Assembly (NCBI GenBank): GCA_947258385.1 | Contig: CAMYII010000014.1 | Coordinates: forward strand, 1-63,604 | DNA: 63,604 bases | Origin: Acidiferrobacterales bacterium | Lineage (GTDB): Bacteria > Pseudomonadota > Gammaproteobacteria > Acidiferrobacterales > SZUA-150 | Direction of reading: 5' to 3' | Made by a program: the position numbers and the translations under genes | Shown here: positions 26,104 through 34,767 of the stretch, one piece after another | Position numbering within the stretch: the stretch's first letter is position 1 | Layout: each line of letters starts with the position of its first letter | The notes under the pieces: generated by a model | Told to the model about the DNA's origin: nothing | What the model saw: the letters and a program-made list of their open reading frames with translations, nothing else | The model's database searches: none

Positions 26104-26335
26104 GGCAGCGCATAGCATCACGAGGAGCGTCCCGCGGCCCAAAAAGGGATAAGAACTGTGAGGTGATTCGATCCGGGGAAAGATGAATCGCAAGCCACTC
26201 GTACCGTTTCGGCAAGAGGGAGTCAACGACAACGAAGACACGCGAGCAATCGGGATGTGTTGGCCGTATTGGCGAAACCATCAAGTGCCGATACGCGCGG
26301 TAATGGGGGTGCGCGGTCCAACTAAAGCGAGAAGA

Positions 26336-26358
26336 GCGGCCCGGGTTGACCGGGCCGC
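26336..26358 (-). terminator. Hairpin terminator of the heptad-repeat gene pair
   Basis: GCGGCCCGG (26336-26344) and CCGGGCCGC (26350-26358) form a perfect 9-bp GC stem with a 5-nt loop, 43 nt beyond the end of the leftward gene at 26401. The T-run on the minus strand is weak (CTCTTCTCG). The remainder of the 348-bp gap 26053-26400 shows only the RND operator-like dyad and no convincing gene. Confidence 0.55.
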
Positions 26359-26400
26359 TTCCGTGCTCGCCGCCTTGCGCGGTGCGATGCCATTCACCGG

Positions 26401-27591
26401 TTACAGCGCGTAGGCGGCAATGATTGCGATGGTGATTTGCTGGGCCGCGAGAATGGCGGCCTGAGTAGCGGCGACATTGGTGTTCTGCAGTTGCTGGGTC
26501 AGCACGATCTGATCGGCCTGAACCCCGATATTGTCCGCCATTGCCAGGATCTGATCCGCCATCTCGCCGATGCGGTTTGCCATGATGCCGATATCCTCGG
26601 ATAGGTGCAGCATGCTGCCCATGGCATCGTACAGCGTCGGTGTCGAGGTGATGGCGGCCAGACCGTCGATGGCAATGCCATAGCCTTCGAGCGCGGTCGC
26701 AAGCGAAACGGTCTTGCCGCTCAAATCCATCAAGGTCGCCAGCGAGGTCTGGTCGACGGTCAGGGTGTTGTTGGCCGCATCCACGCTCATGGCGTTATCG
26801 GTGGCGATGATCTGGTCCTTCAGGGCTGTGACATCGGTTTCGATACGCGCCAACTCGCGGGCCATATTCAACGCCGTCAGCACCACGGTGTTCATGTCGA
26901 ACGAGAGCAGGCTGGTGCTGTTGAGCAGGCTGCTCAAGTCCGTGTTGTAGGCCGCGGTGTCGACCACCGACACCAGGGCGATCACGTTCTGTTGCGTGGT
27001 CAGGATGGAGGCCTGGGTCAGGGCCACGTTCTCGTTCTGGATCTGCTGGGTCAGCAGAATGCGGTCCGCCATGATGCCGATGTTGTCGGCCATGACCAGA
27101 ATGTTGTCGGCCATCTCGCCGATGCGGTCGGCCATGACACCGATGTCATCGGACAGGCGCAGCATCGCCGAAATGCCCTCAGCGATGTTGATCTGCTCCG
27201 CCGTGCGTGAAAGCGTATTGAGATCGGTGGACAGGCGCACGGCCTCACTTCCCAGGCTGACGAATACCGCGCTCAGATCCTCCAGCGCCTGCAGGACATC
27301 CGCGTCCAGCGACAACGGGGCCGATAGACCGGCCTCCACGGCCGTGATGTTGTTGATATAGTCATTGGCCGCTTGATTGGCGTGCAACAGATCACCGCAC
27401 AGGGTGTCCGCCGCCAGCGTGATGCCCGCCAACTGGCTGTTGAGGGTATTGCCTTCGGTCACCAGGGCCTGCAGGTCCGTGGCCAGGGGTGAGGCGGCCG
27501 CCGGCTTGCCGGCCAGGACCGGGTGCACGAGCAGTAGACCGAGCATCAGTGCGAACAGGCCGGCCGCCTTTTTTTGCATGAAAGTATTCAT
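26401..27591 (-). CDS. Exported protein with duplicated MADxI heptad block
   Basis: A 396-residue protein. ATG 27591 is chosen over TTG 27606 because GGAG lies 9 nt before it. Residues 1-27 are a signal peptide ending HPVLAG. Two related blocks occur at about 143-202 and 327-386: each opens SxMLxLS(D/E)DIG, runs through four to five heptads of the type (D/N)xIxxMA, and ends with a Gln-rich tail (LTQQxQNxNVAxTQAxIL). Ile and Met occupy coiled-coil a/d positions, so each block should be a long amphipathic helix. The intervening parts are helical and A/L/T-rich. No enzyme motif or anchor is seen. It is co-oriented with a paralogue 38 nt upstream. Confidence 0.75.
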   Translation of the reverse strand: MNTFMQKKAAGLFALMLGLLLVHPVLAGKPAAASPLATDLQALVTEGNTLNSQLAGITLAADTLCGDLLHANQAANDYINNITAVEAGLSAPLSLDADVLQALEDLSAVFVSLGSEAVRLSTDLNTLSRTAEQINIAEGISAMLRLSDDIGVMADRIGEMADNILVMADNIGIMADRILLTQQIQNENVALTQASILTTQQNVIALVSVVDTAAYNTDLSSLLNSTSLLSFDMNTVVLTALNMARELARIETDVTALKDQIIATDNAMSVDAANNTLTVDQTSLATLMDLSGKTVSLATALEGYGIAIDGLAAITSTPTLYDAMGSMLHLSEDIGIMANRIGEMADQILAMADNIGVQADQIVLTQQLQNTNVAATQAAILAAQQITIAIIAAYAL

Positions 27592-27629
27592 TGCCAAATT
27601 CTCCAATCTTGTCTTTTAACAGGGAGGAC

Positions 27630-28817
27630 TTACAGGCCGTAAGCCGAAATCACATTCACCGTGACACGGGTCGCGGTCAGCAGTGAGGCCTGGGTCAGCT
27701 CGATATTGGCCTGCTGGAGGGTCTGCGTCTCGACAATCCGCCCCGCCATGATGCCGATGTTGTCCGCCATCACGACGATACGGTCCACCATCTCCACGAT
27801 GCGGTCGGACATGATGCCGATGTCGCGCGTCAGGCGCAGCATGCTGGCGGTGGCGTCCGACAACACTGGGGTGGCGGTCAGCGGCGCCAGGCCGTTGATG
27901 GTATTGGCATAGGTCTCGAGCGAAAGCGCGAGCGCTTTATGGATGTTGGACAGGTCGCCGGCCCAGAGCAGGGTATTGCCATCGGTGTATTGACTGGCGA
28001 TGGCGCTGTCCTGGGTCGCGCGGGTGTAGAGGTCCACCATCTGGTTCAGATACAGGGTCACATCGGCTTCGATACCGGCCAGCTCGGTGTCCATCGTGGT
28101 CTCCGTGAGCGTGACGCCCGCCATCGTGACGGACAGGGCGTTGGCCTGTGTCAGGAGGCTCGTCAGCGTGGCGTTGTAGGCCGCGGTGTCGACGGTGTCG
28201 CTCAAGGTGATCATGTTCTGTTGGGTGGCGAGAATGGCGTTCTGCGTCAGCACCAGGTTGTTGCTCTGCAATTGCTGGGTGATGAGGATGCGGTCGGCCA
28301 TCAGGCCGATGTTGTCGGCCATGACCAGGATGCGATCGGCCATTTCGCCGATGCGATCGGCCATGGTGCCGATGTCGTCGGACAGGCGCAGCATGGCCGC
28401 GAGGCTCGCGTCGTATTCGACCAGCTCGGCGACGGCGGCAATGCTGTTGAGATCGCGGGACAGGGACTCGGCGTGGCCGGCAACGCTGAGCGCGAGATTG
28501 GACAGATCATCCAGCGAGGTGAGGCTTACACTGTCGATGCTCAAGGCCGCAGTGATCCCGGCGTACACCGTTTCAATGGCCGCGAGCCAATCCCCCACGG
28601 AGGTATTGGCGCTGCCCAGCTCCGTGCAGCTGTTCTGCGCGGTGAGGGACATGCCCGCGAGCTCGGCATCGACCGCCTGTCCCTGGGTCACCAGCTCGCT
28701 CAACTGCGTGGCCAGGGTCGGCACCGTCTTGCCCGCCAGGGAGAAGGGCGTATAAAAAAAAGAAAATATTAAAACAAGCGTCAGCACGGGTCGACGCAAG
28801 GAGAGTAAATGACTCAT
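27630..28817 (-). CDS. Exported paralogue with MADxI heptad block
   Basis: A 395-residue protein starting at ATG 28817, with GGGGAA just upstream; an in-frame ATG at 28886 would add 23 residues in front of the signal peptide (PVLTLVLIFSFFYTPFSLAG). Like its neighbour it has two blocks: MLRLSDDIGTMADRIGEMAD followed by RILVMADNIGLMADRIL in the middle, and MLRLTRDIGIMSDRIVEMVD followed by RIVVMADNIGIMAGRIV near the end, each with a Gln-rich tail (TQQLQSNNLVLTQ). Overall the two proteins share length, order of parts and a GKxxxxLATxLxxLVTxG mature start, so they arose by gene duplication. First gene of the leftward pair. Function unknown; secreted or periplasmic coiled-coil structure inferred. 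Confidence 0.75.
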   Translation of the reverse strand: MSHLLSLRRPVLTLVLIFSFFYTPFSLAGKTVPTLATQLSELVTQGQAVDAELAGMSLTAQNSCTELGSANTSVGDWLAAIETVYAGITAALSIDSVSLTSLDDLSNLALSVAGHAESLSRDLNSIAAVAELVEYDASLAAMLRLSDDIGTMADRIGEMADRILVMADNIGLMADRILITQQLQSNNLVLTQNAILATQQNMITLSDTVDTAAYNATLTSLLTQANALSVTMAGVTLTETTMDTELAGIEADVTLYLNQMVDLYTRATQDSAIASQYTDGNTLLWAGDLSNIHKALALSLETYANTINGLAPLTATPVLSDATASMLRLTRDIGIMSDRIVEMVDRIVVMADNIGIMAGRIVETQTLQQANIELTQASLLTATRVTVNVISAYGL

Positions 28818-28884
28818 GACTGTTCCCCGTATGGCATAGGTTTGAGTTCCGGGTGCGTAGTGGAAAAGGCAGGGCTGCGTTTCC

Positions 28885-28945
28885 ATTCTCTGAGTGAGGT
28901 TATATAAGAATATTACTGAATACTAAAATACTATTTTGACACGCC
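28885..28945 (-). promoter_or_regulatory. AT-rich promoter region of the heptad-repeat pair
   Basis: Within a GC-rich neighbourhood this stretch is strongly AT-rich (AATACTAAAATACTATTTTG on the plus strand, with ATACT repeated directly). On the minus strand TTATATAA, 75-80 nt upstream of ATG 28817, is a good -10 candidate. The rest of the 525-bp gap 28818-29342 holds no convincing gene. Confidence 0.4.
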
Positions 28946-29342
28946 CCCGTCCAGTGAGGCGGAACCGCAGCGATAGAGGCCGTGTAACCGATTGAAACCG
29001 AACAAAATTGCGTTCAGGCAGCGGCCGGACGATGATGCGAAAGCCCGTTTGGTGGACCATTGCCGACCCGCTTGTCCCGGACATTTGACGGCCGTCGCCG
29101 TAGCGCCGAGCCATGACGACTGTGCAGGGTCGACAGATCCCGATAATGGCAAGCCACCTGACAAGAGGATTGCAGGGCGATGGTTGCCAATGGTTTCGAT
29201 AATCGGCGGAACGCCAGCGGGCGCGGCGGTATTGCCATTATCAGTATCGCGGCGGTGATGGGGCGCTTAACCGGGATCGGGGCAAGTGTGTAAAATGAGG
29301 CCGGCCAGATTTGTATAACCATTAATCGGGGGAGGTGCAGTG

Positions 29343-29873
29343 ATGCATGCAGCGCACTATCCGGTGACAGGTCATCGATTTCACAAAGCGTTTTGTCGGT
29401 TTTTTCTGTTGCTGGCGATTCTGTCACCGGCATCCGGTAGCGCAAGCGCGACGACGCCGTTGTGCCTGCCGGTACATGCAAGGATCGAGGCATCGTTCGT
29501 GGCCGAGGATTGCAGCAGCCCGGTGGGTCTGTGCACGGCGGGGACGATTACCGAGGGCGGGCTGCTCAACGGCAGTACGCGCTTCACCGCGCTGGCGGCG
29601 GCGCCGGCCGCCGGCATGTACGGCGTGGAAGCGGACAGCACCCTGTCTTACAACGGTGAGTTGATCGTTACCACCCGGCACGGCGCGCTCGAGATCAGCG
29701 ATGTCGGCGTGTTCGACCAGGCGGCCGGTAAGTTCACCGAGCTCGACCGCGTCATCGGCGGCACGGGTATATTCGCGTACGCCAGCGGTGTACTGTTTAT
29801 CTCAGGTGATTCCTATGCCGACGGCAGCGGTTTTGACGGCAGGATATCGGGCGAGCTGTGCCTGGTGAAATAA
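29343..29873 (+). CDS. Secreted beta-rich hypothetical protein
   Basis: A 176-residue exported protein. ATG 29343 has GGGGAGG 7 nt upstream. A long signal peptide (FCRFFLLLAILSPASGSASA) precedes a mature part with two Cys pairs (PLCLPVHARIEASFVAEDC and GLCTAG...ELCLVK). The C-terminal GTGIFAYASGVLFISGDSYAD with DGRISGELCL resembles the GTGxFxxAxGxxxxxG turn of dirigent or allene-oxide-cyclase-like barrels. No membrane anchor. No operon partner; the ligand or partner is unknown. Confidence 0.55.
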   Translation: MHAAHYPVTGHRFHKAFCRFFLLLAILSPASGSASATTPLCLPVHARIEASFVAEDCSSPVGLCTAGTITEGGLLNGSTRFTALAAAPAAGMYGVEADSTLSYNGELIVTTRHGALEISDVGVFDQAAGKFTELDRVIGGTGIFAYASGVLFISGDSYADGSGFDGRISGELCLVK

Positions 29874-29984
29874 GAACCTGGTATTTGGTCACGAGGCAGA
29901 CCCAGTGCTCGGTGTCCTCCCTTGCCTTGGCAGGCACAGCGGCCGGTTTCAGTAAAGGCAAGCGGGCGGGTGAGGCGTGTCCGT

Positions 29985-30758
29985 TCAATCCAGCCGGTAT
30001 CCAAGTTGCTCGGACAACTGCCGGCCGACCTCGATGATCACCGGTATCCAGTCCTCTTCCCTGCGTTCGATCGGCGCGGACACGGATAATCCGCCGATCA
30101 CACTGCCTGTTCCGTCGTAGATCAGCACGCCGATACAGCCCACGCCGATCTCCGCTTCCTCGTTGTCGTAGGCAAAGCCCCGCTGGCGCAGTCTCTTTGC
30201 TTCCTTCAACAAGTCCTGCAGGCGCGTAATGGTGTTACGCGTGTAGGCGGGCAGGTTGGTGCGGGCCGCGTAGCCGCGGCATTCGGCCTCCCCACCGACA
30301 GCCAGCATCAATTTGCCGACCGCGGTCACGTGCAGCGGCGCGCGACTGCCGATCAGCTGTTGCACGTGCATCATGCGGTCCGGCGTTGCCTTCTCGATAT
30401 AGACGACCTCGTCGCCCTCGCGCACGGTAAGATTGATGGTCTCTCCCAGTCGATCGCGCAGGGCCTCGAGGAGGGGCTTGGCCTCGGCGCGCAGGTCAAT
30501 CTTCGAATGCACGCGGCTGCCGAGCCGCAACAGTTTGGTCCCCAGGTGATATTTCCCGGCAGCGTCGCGTTCGACGAAGCGATGTTCGACCATGGCGCTC
30601 AGGATGCGGAAGGCGGTGGAGGCCGGCAGACCCGTTTCGGCCGCCAGGGCCTTGAGGCTCACCGCGCGAGGATAGCGGGCGATGGCGTCGAGCAGCGCGG
30701 ACATGCGATCAATCACCTGAATCGCGCTTTTTTGTTCAGCCACGGTGGTCTTTATCAT
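29985..30758 (-). CDS. IclR family transcriptional regulator
   Basis: A 257-residue IclR protein. The winged helix lies at about residues 12-75 (MSALLDAIARYPRAVSLKAL, ETGLPASTAFRILSAMVEHRFV), followed by the linker helix and the ligand-binding domain (LTVREGDEVVYIEKA, PLHVTAVGKLMLA, RQRGFAYDNEEAEIGVGCIG, SVSAPIERR). It is transcribed away from the phosphoketolase-like gene, which it very likely controls; the 207-bp divergent region contains dyads suitable for an IclR tetramer. IclR members answer to small organic acids, consistent with a sugar-acid pathway. Confidence 0.92.
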   Translation of the reverse strand: MIKTTVAEQKSAIQVIDRMSALLDAIARYPRAVSLKALAAETGLPASTAFRILSAMVEHRFVERDAAGKYHLGTKLLRLGSRVHSKIDLRAEAKPLLEALRDRLGETINLTVREGDEVVYIEKATPDRMMHVQQLIGSRAPLHVTAVGKLMLAVGGEAECRGYAARTNLPAYTRNTITRLQDLLKEAKRLRQRGFAYDNEEAEIGVGCIGVLIYDGTGSVIGGLSVSAPIERREEDWIPVIIEVGRQLSEQLGYRLD

Positions 30759-30786
30759 GGGTCATGGAGTCCAATGAAAGACGGAT

Positions 30787-30864
30787 CATTTTGTGAAATG
30801 CCTTCAGATCAGACAGTTACGCCAATCCTGCAACACATCTTAGCAGATATTCCATATCGTGGAA
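30787..30864. promoter_or_regulatory. Divergent control region with IclR-type dyads
   Basis: TTCCATATCGTGGAA (30850-30864) is a perfect TTCCA-N5-TGGAA palindrome, close to published IclR-type boxes (TGGAA/TTCCA half-sites). A further TGGAA half-site follows at about 30878. CATTT-TGTG-AAATG (30787-30800) is a second dyad nearer the regulator gene. Their place between the IclR gene and its divergent target suggests self-regulation plus control of the operon. Confidence 0.5.
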
Positions 30865-30965
30865 ACGATTCTTCTATGTGGAATTCAAAAACTGACATAG
30901 TCTTGGGCCTGAACGTATTCTCGCGTGCACCGCGCACGCCAACGACGCAGCGAAGGAGACTGATC

Positions 30966-33194
30966 ATGAGCACCGTGGCCCAAGAGTCAATGCAGGTACA
31001 AACACCACCGGCGTTCACCCAGGGTATTCGTTATCTTGGAGAAGCCTCGCCCGAATTCACCACCCTGACCGCCGCGGCGGTCATTACCGAAGGCCAGACC
31101 CGGATTTCCCGGTTCGACGACGCGGCCGTCTACCAGACCCTGCTCGCCGCCGACGCCCTGCGGTATCTCACCCTGCAGACCTGCGGCGCCAAGGCCTCCG
31201 GTCATCCCGGTGGGTTTGCCAGCAGTGCCGAGGCCTACGCCGCGCTGGTCATGCTCGGGCACACCAATATCGTGACCGAAGTGGGTCACCATGCCCCGGG
31301 TTTTTACAGTGCCATGTTCCTGGACGGGTCACTCGAGGACATGGGCATCGTCAATGTCGAGCAATTGATGGCGCGTTTCCGCGAGCGCGACGGGCTGCTG
31401 GGCCACCTCTCCGGCGCCATACCCGGTTTGCTGGCCCCGGCCGGTCCGCTGGGACAGGGCCAGCACTTCGCCATGGCCGGGGCCTACCTCCATCCGGGCA
31501 AGCTGTTCCCCTTCACCCTGGGTGACGGCGGTATGGGCGAGCCATACGTGCTCTCTGCCATGATGCACTTTAATACCGCGTATCCAAAGGCGACGAACTT
31601 CCTGCCGGTGCTGATCTGGAACGGTTATAGCCAGGAGCACCATGCCATGGTGTCGTTGAAAACAAACGAGGAAATGACCGCCTATTGGAAAGGGCATGGT
31701 TTTAAGAACGTCATCATTGTCGATGCCAAGGACTTCGACGATGCTGGGCAGCAAGGTGAGTACGTTGACAGCACCCTGTTCTCGCCGTCGGCGCGCCTGG
31801 CCTTCACGCGTGCGGTCCTGGAGGCGATGGAGCGCGCCGCGAACGCTGCCTTAAGCGGTGAGCTTACCGCCTTCGTGATCAAGCAGTTAAAAGGCGCCGG
31901 TGTTCATGCTCAAGGGGCGAAGTCGCACAATCTCTATCCGGGCGACACCCTGGACGCGTCACACATCAGCGACGGCTTGCGTCGCCGTGCCCTGCCGCCC
32001 GCCGCCTGGCAGATCGTGCGCGATAACTTCCGCCGTGCCGGGGGCGGCCCCGCCGGGCGCACCGTCGTGACCGAATTTGAACTGGAGCTGCCGGCGCTGG
32101 GCGAACTGCCCAAACAGGAATTCGCGCTCGGCGAGAAGAGCGTGCCGTCCACCGCCATGGGGGCCCTGGTGGCCGAGGTGGGCAGGCGCGATCCGCGTTT
32201 TGTCGTCACCAACGCCGATGGCAATCAGGCCTCCGGCATGAACAATATCAACGAGGCGTTGACCATACGCCATCCCACCGCGGACACACTGTATCACCAG
32301 GGTCCTGACGGTCAGGTGTATGAACCGCTGAGCGAGGACGCCTGCGCCGGGCTCGCCGGCGGGCTCGCACTGTTCGGCTCGCGTGCCTTATGGTTGTCCT
32401 ATGAGAGTTTCGCCATCAATGGCATGCCCATCATCCAGACCGTGGCCCAGGCGATGGCGGAGCTGCGCCGCCGCACACCGTCCATCGTCACGATGTTCAC
32501 GGCTGGGGCGCTCGAGCAGGGGCGCAACGGCTGGACACACCAACGCCCGGAAATCGAAAACTATCTGGCCGCCATGATGCGCAACGGCAACGTTTATCCG
32601 CTGTTTCCCTGCGACGCGAACATGATCCAGGTGGCCTATGAGTGGGCAACCAACACTGTGAACAAGGGTATCGCCATCTTCGCCTCCAAGAGCCCCTTGC
32701 CGGTGTACACCACGCTCGCGCAGGCCAGGCAGGCGATCGAGCAAGGGGCCATCACGCTGTATGAGAGCAGTGGGGGCGACAAGGGAACCGTTGTGTTCGC
32801 GGTGAGCGGCGACATGGTGAACCTGCCGGTCTTCGAGGCCCGGGCAGAGCTCGAACAGCAGGGGTATCGCGTGCGCATCGTGTCCGTCGCCAATCCCCGG
32901 CGCCTGTACCGCCCTGAGGACGTCGCCTGGGATACCGTGTCGCAGCCCGATGGCGCGTTCATGGCCGATGAAGACTTCGATGCCCTGTTCACGGGCGATA
33001 TTCTGATCGGTGTGACCGGTGGCGCGAGCGGTATGTTGGAGCCGGTGATGCTGCGCACGCGCAGCCCCAAACGGGATGTGTTTGCCTGGAAGCGCGGTGA
33101 GACGACCGCCTCGCCGGGCGAGATCATGGCGTTCAATGGGATGACGGCCGGCGACCTCGTGGCGCGGGTAAAGCGGCTTTCAGGGAAATCCTAG
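30966..33194 (+). CDS. Phosphoketolase/transketolase-like TPP enzyme
   Basis: A 742-residue ThDP enzyme. ATG 30966 follows GAAGGAG; an open frame upstream is not used. The N-terminal half has KASGHPGG (77-83), GPLGQGQHFAMAGAY and TLGDGGMGEP (184-193), the ThDP/Mg site. The second half is phosphoketolase-like: LSEDACAGLAGGLALFGSRA with LSYESFAINGM (about 455-490, compare SYEAF in XFP), NGWTHQRPE near 520 (compare NGFTHQDP) and FPCDANMI. The C-terminal XFP-like domain follows. It is shorter than typical XFP (about 790) and several XFP active-site phrases differ, so acetyl-phosphate production from xylulose-5-P cannot be assumed. The next gene encodes a four-carbon acid-sugar kinase. Confidence 0.8.
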   Translation: MSTVAQESMQVQTPPAFTQGIRYLGEASPEFTTLTAAAVITEGQTRISRFDDAAVYQTLLAADALRYLTLQTCGAKASGHPGGFASSAEAYAALVMLGHTNIVTEVGHHAPGFYSAMFLDGSLEDMGIVNVEQLMARFRERDGLLGHLSGAIPGLLAPAGPLGQGQHFAMAGAYLHPGKLFPFTLGDGGMGEPYVLSAMMHFNTAYPKATNFLPVLIWNGYSQEHHAMVSLKTNEEMTAYWKGHGFKNVIIVDAKDFDDAGQQGEYVDSTLFSPSARLAFTRAVLEAMERAANAALSGELTAFVIKQLKGAGVHAQGAKSHNLYPGDTLDASHISDGLRRRALPPAAWQIVRDNFRRAGGGPAGRTVVTEFELELPALGELPKQEFALGEKSVPSTAMGALVAEVGRRDPRFVVTNADGNQASGMNNINEALTIRHPTADTLYHQGPDGQVYEPLSEDACAGLAGGLALFGSRALWLSYESFAINGMPIIQTVAQAMAELRRRTPSIVTMFTAGALEQGRNGWTHQRPEIENYLAAMMRNGNVYPLFPCDANMIQVAYEWATNTVNKGIAIFASKSPLPVYTTLAQARQAIEQGAITLYESSGGDKGTVVFAVSGDMVNLPVFEARAELEQQGYRVRIVSVANPRRLYRPEDVAWDTVSQPDGAFMADEDFDALFTGDILIGVTGGASGMLEPVMLRTRSPKRDVFAWKRGETTASPGEIMAFNGMTAGDLVARVKRLSGKS

Positions 33195-33203
33195 TCTGTC
33201 GCG

Positions 33204-33236
33204 TGTCCGGCGACGCCGCCGTGGCGTCGCCGGACA
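33204..33236 (+). promoter_or_regulatory. Perfect 14-bp intercistronic hairpin
   Basis: TGTCCGGCGACGCC (33204-33217) and GGCGTCGCCGGACA (33223-33236) are exact inverse complements around a 5-nt loop, 10 nt after the TPP enzyme stop and 34 nt before the kinase start. No T-run follows. Expected roles are 3'-end protection of the upstream message or partial attenuation, which would make the enzyme more abundant than the kinase. Confidence 0.65.
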
Positions 33237-33270
33237 GGCCCTGCCCACCAACCACGACGCCGTTATTACT

Positions 33271-34662
33271 ATGAAAGAAACCAAAATTATCGCCATTGAT
33301 GACGACCCCACCGGCTCGCAGACCGTGCACAGCTGTCTGCTGCTCACGCGCTGGGACGAGGCCAGCTTAGTACAGGCGCTGCAGGATGACGCGCCGCTGT
33401 TTTTCATTCTGTCCAACACGCGCGCGATGGATGCCGAGCGCGCGGCCGCGCTCACGCGCGAGATCTGTCGCAATCTCAAGCGGGCGCTCGCCACGCTGCG
33501 CGCGCGAGGCCGGGACATCAATCCGATTCTGGTGAGCCGCTCGGACTCCACCCTGAGGGGGCACTATCCCATCGAGATCGATGTCATCGCCGAGGAGTTG
33601 GGCCCTTTCGACGCCCACTTCATGGTGCCTGCGTTCTTCGAGGCCGGGCGCATCACCCGCGACAGTACGCATTACCTGCTGGTCGACGGCCGGGCCACGC
33701 CCGTGCACCAGACCGAATTCGCGCGCGACTCGGTGTTTGGTTTCAGCACGGCCTATCTGCCCGATTATGTCGAGGAAAAAACACAGGGGCGTATCAAGGC
33801 CGCGCAAGTGCAGCGCTTCGTCCTCGAGGATGTGCGTGGGGACTTTCGTGACCGGCTGCGGGCCCTGCAGGACAATGCGTGTTGCGTCGTCGACGGGGAG
33901 CGGCAGGCCGATCTCGACGGTTTCGCGGACCAGCTGCAGGGGGTCGCGCGCGAGGGCAGACGTTTCCTGTTTCGCAGCGCCGCCAGTCTGTTGACCTCGC
34001 TGGCCAAACTGCCGCCGCAGCCGGTGCCGTCAGAGGCCATGTCGCGGTACGTTCGCGACGGGCGACCCGGCGTGATTCTGATCGGCTCGCATGTTCAAAA
34101 GACCACGGCGCAGTTCGAGCATCTGCGTGAGCATACCGATGTGGTTCCCATCCAGGTTGACGTCGAACGCCTGGCACGTGTCGAGGAGAAAGACTGGGTG
34201 GCGGAGAGCGGCGCCGTGGCAACGGCGGTTGCGCAGCAGGTCAACGAGGCGCACGGCGGCGGTCGCAGCGTGGTGATTTATACCAGCCGCCACGAGCAGC
34301 AGTTTGAAAGCCAACAGGTGAGACTGGCGTTCGGGATGCGACTGTCGGCCTTGCTCATGGACATCGTAGGCCGGTTGCCATCGAGTATCGGCTTTTTGAT
34401 CAGCAAGGGTGGGATCACCTCCAACGATATCTTGAGCACCGGGCTGGCGTTGCGCACCTCAAGGGTACTCGGTCAGATACTGACGGGTTGTTCGGTGGTC
34501 CGCTGCCCGGCGGACCATCCGCGCTACCCCAATTTGCCGGTGGTGATCTTCCCCGGTAACGTCGGTGACGAGAGCTCGCTGACTAAAGCCTATGGCATTT
34601 TGACGGACCAGAGCTCGCGTCGGCCGTCAACGCGGCCGGAGATTGCCCGGGCCGAAAGCTGA
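33271..34662 (+). CDS. Four-carbon acid sugar kinase family protein (DUF1537)
   Basis: A 463-residue protein of the OtnK/DtnK (DUF1537) family. The N-terminal substrate domain has IAIDDDPTGSQTVHS, SNTRAMDAERAAAL and SRSDSTLRGHYPIEID (about 90-105); the C-terminal nucleotide domain has VILIGSHVQKTTAQ, SSIGFLISKGGITSNDIL and VIFPGNVGDESSL. Characterised members phosphorylate D-erythronate, L-threonate or 3-oxo-tetronate with ATP. The usual partners (NAD dehydrogenase, PdxA2 or class II aldolase) are missing; instead it follows a phosphoketolase-like enzyme and precedes a GlcF-like protein. No clear ribosome binding site precedes ATG 33271. Confidence 0.88.
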   Translation: MKETKIIAIDDDPTGSQTVHSCLLLTRWDEASLVQALQDDAPLFFILSNTRAMDAERAAALTREICRNLKRALATLRARGRDINPILVSRSDSTLRGHYPIEIDVIAEELGPFDAHFMVPAFFEAGRITRDSTHYLLVDGRATPVHQTEFARDSVFGFSTAYLPDYVEEKTQGRIKAAQVQRFVLEDVRGDFRDRLRALQDNACCVVDGERQADLDGFADQLQGVAREGRRFLFRSAASLLTSLAKLPPQPVPSEAMSRYVRDGRPGVILIGSHVQKTTAQFEHLREHTDVVPIQVDVERLARVEEKDWVAESGAVATAVAQQVNEAHGGGRSVVIYTSRHEQQFESQQVRLAFGMRLSALLMDIVGRLPSSIGFLISKGGITSNDILSTGLALRTSRVLGQILTGCSVVRCPADHPRYPNLPVVIFPGNVGDESSLTKAYGILTDQSSRRPSTRPEIARAES

Positions 34663-34767
34663 TATGATCGCACCTGACAATCACGCCTGGGGGTCGTGTC
34701 GCCGGCATTCACGCACACGAGGGCCTTAGGATTGCTGGGTATGAGCGCCTGAAATCAGACACCAAGC

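Noticed and set aside
21963-26115. Several plus-strand frames of 70-380 codons opposite the RND pump and adaptor
   Set aside because: They are shadows of GC-rich minus-strand genes with clear domain content; their translations are low-complexity A/G/R/H-rich and show no motifs.
26183-26413. 76-codon plus-strand frame between the pump and heptad-repeat genes
   Set aside because: It overlaps the terminator hairpin and the end of a real gene, and has no plausible start signal.
26401-28817. Apparent methyl-accepting or phage tail-fibre proteins because of the heptads
   Set aside because: No HAMP/MCP signalling tip, no membrane anchor and no phage genes nearby; the heptads are short blocks in otherwise non-coiled chains.
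30330-30965. A 212-codon extension in front of the phosphoketolase-like gene
   Set aside because: It runs antisense through the IclR gene; the real start ATG 30966 has GAAGGAG and the proper TPP-enzyme N-terminus.
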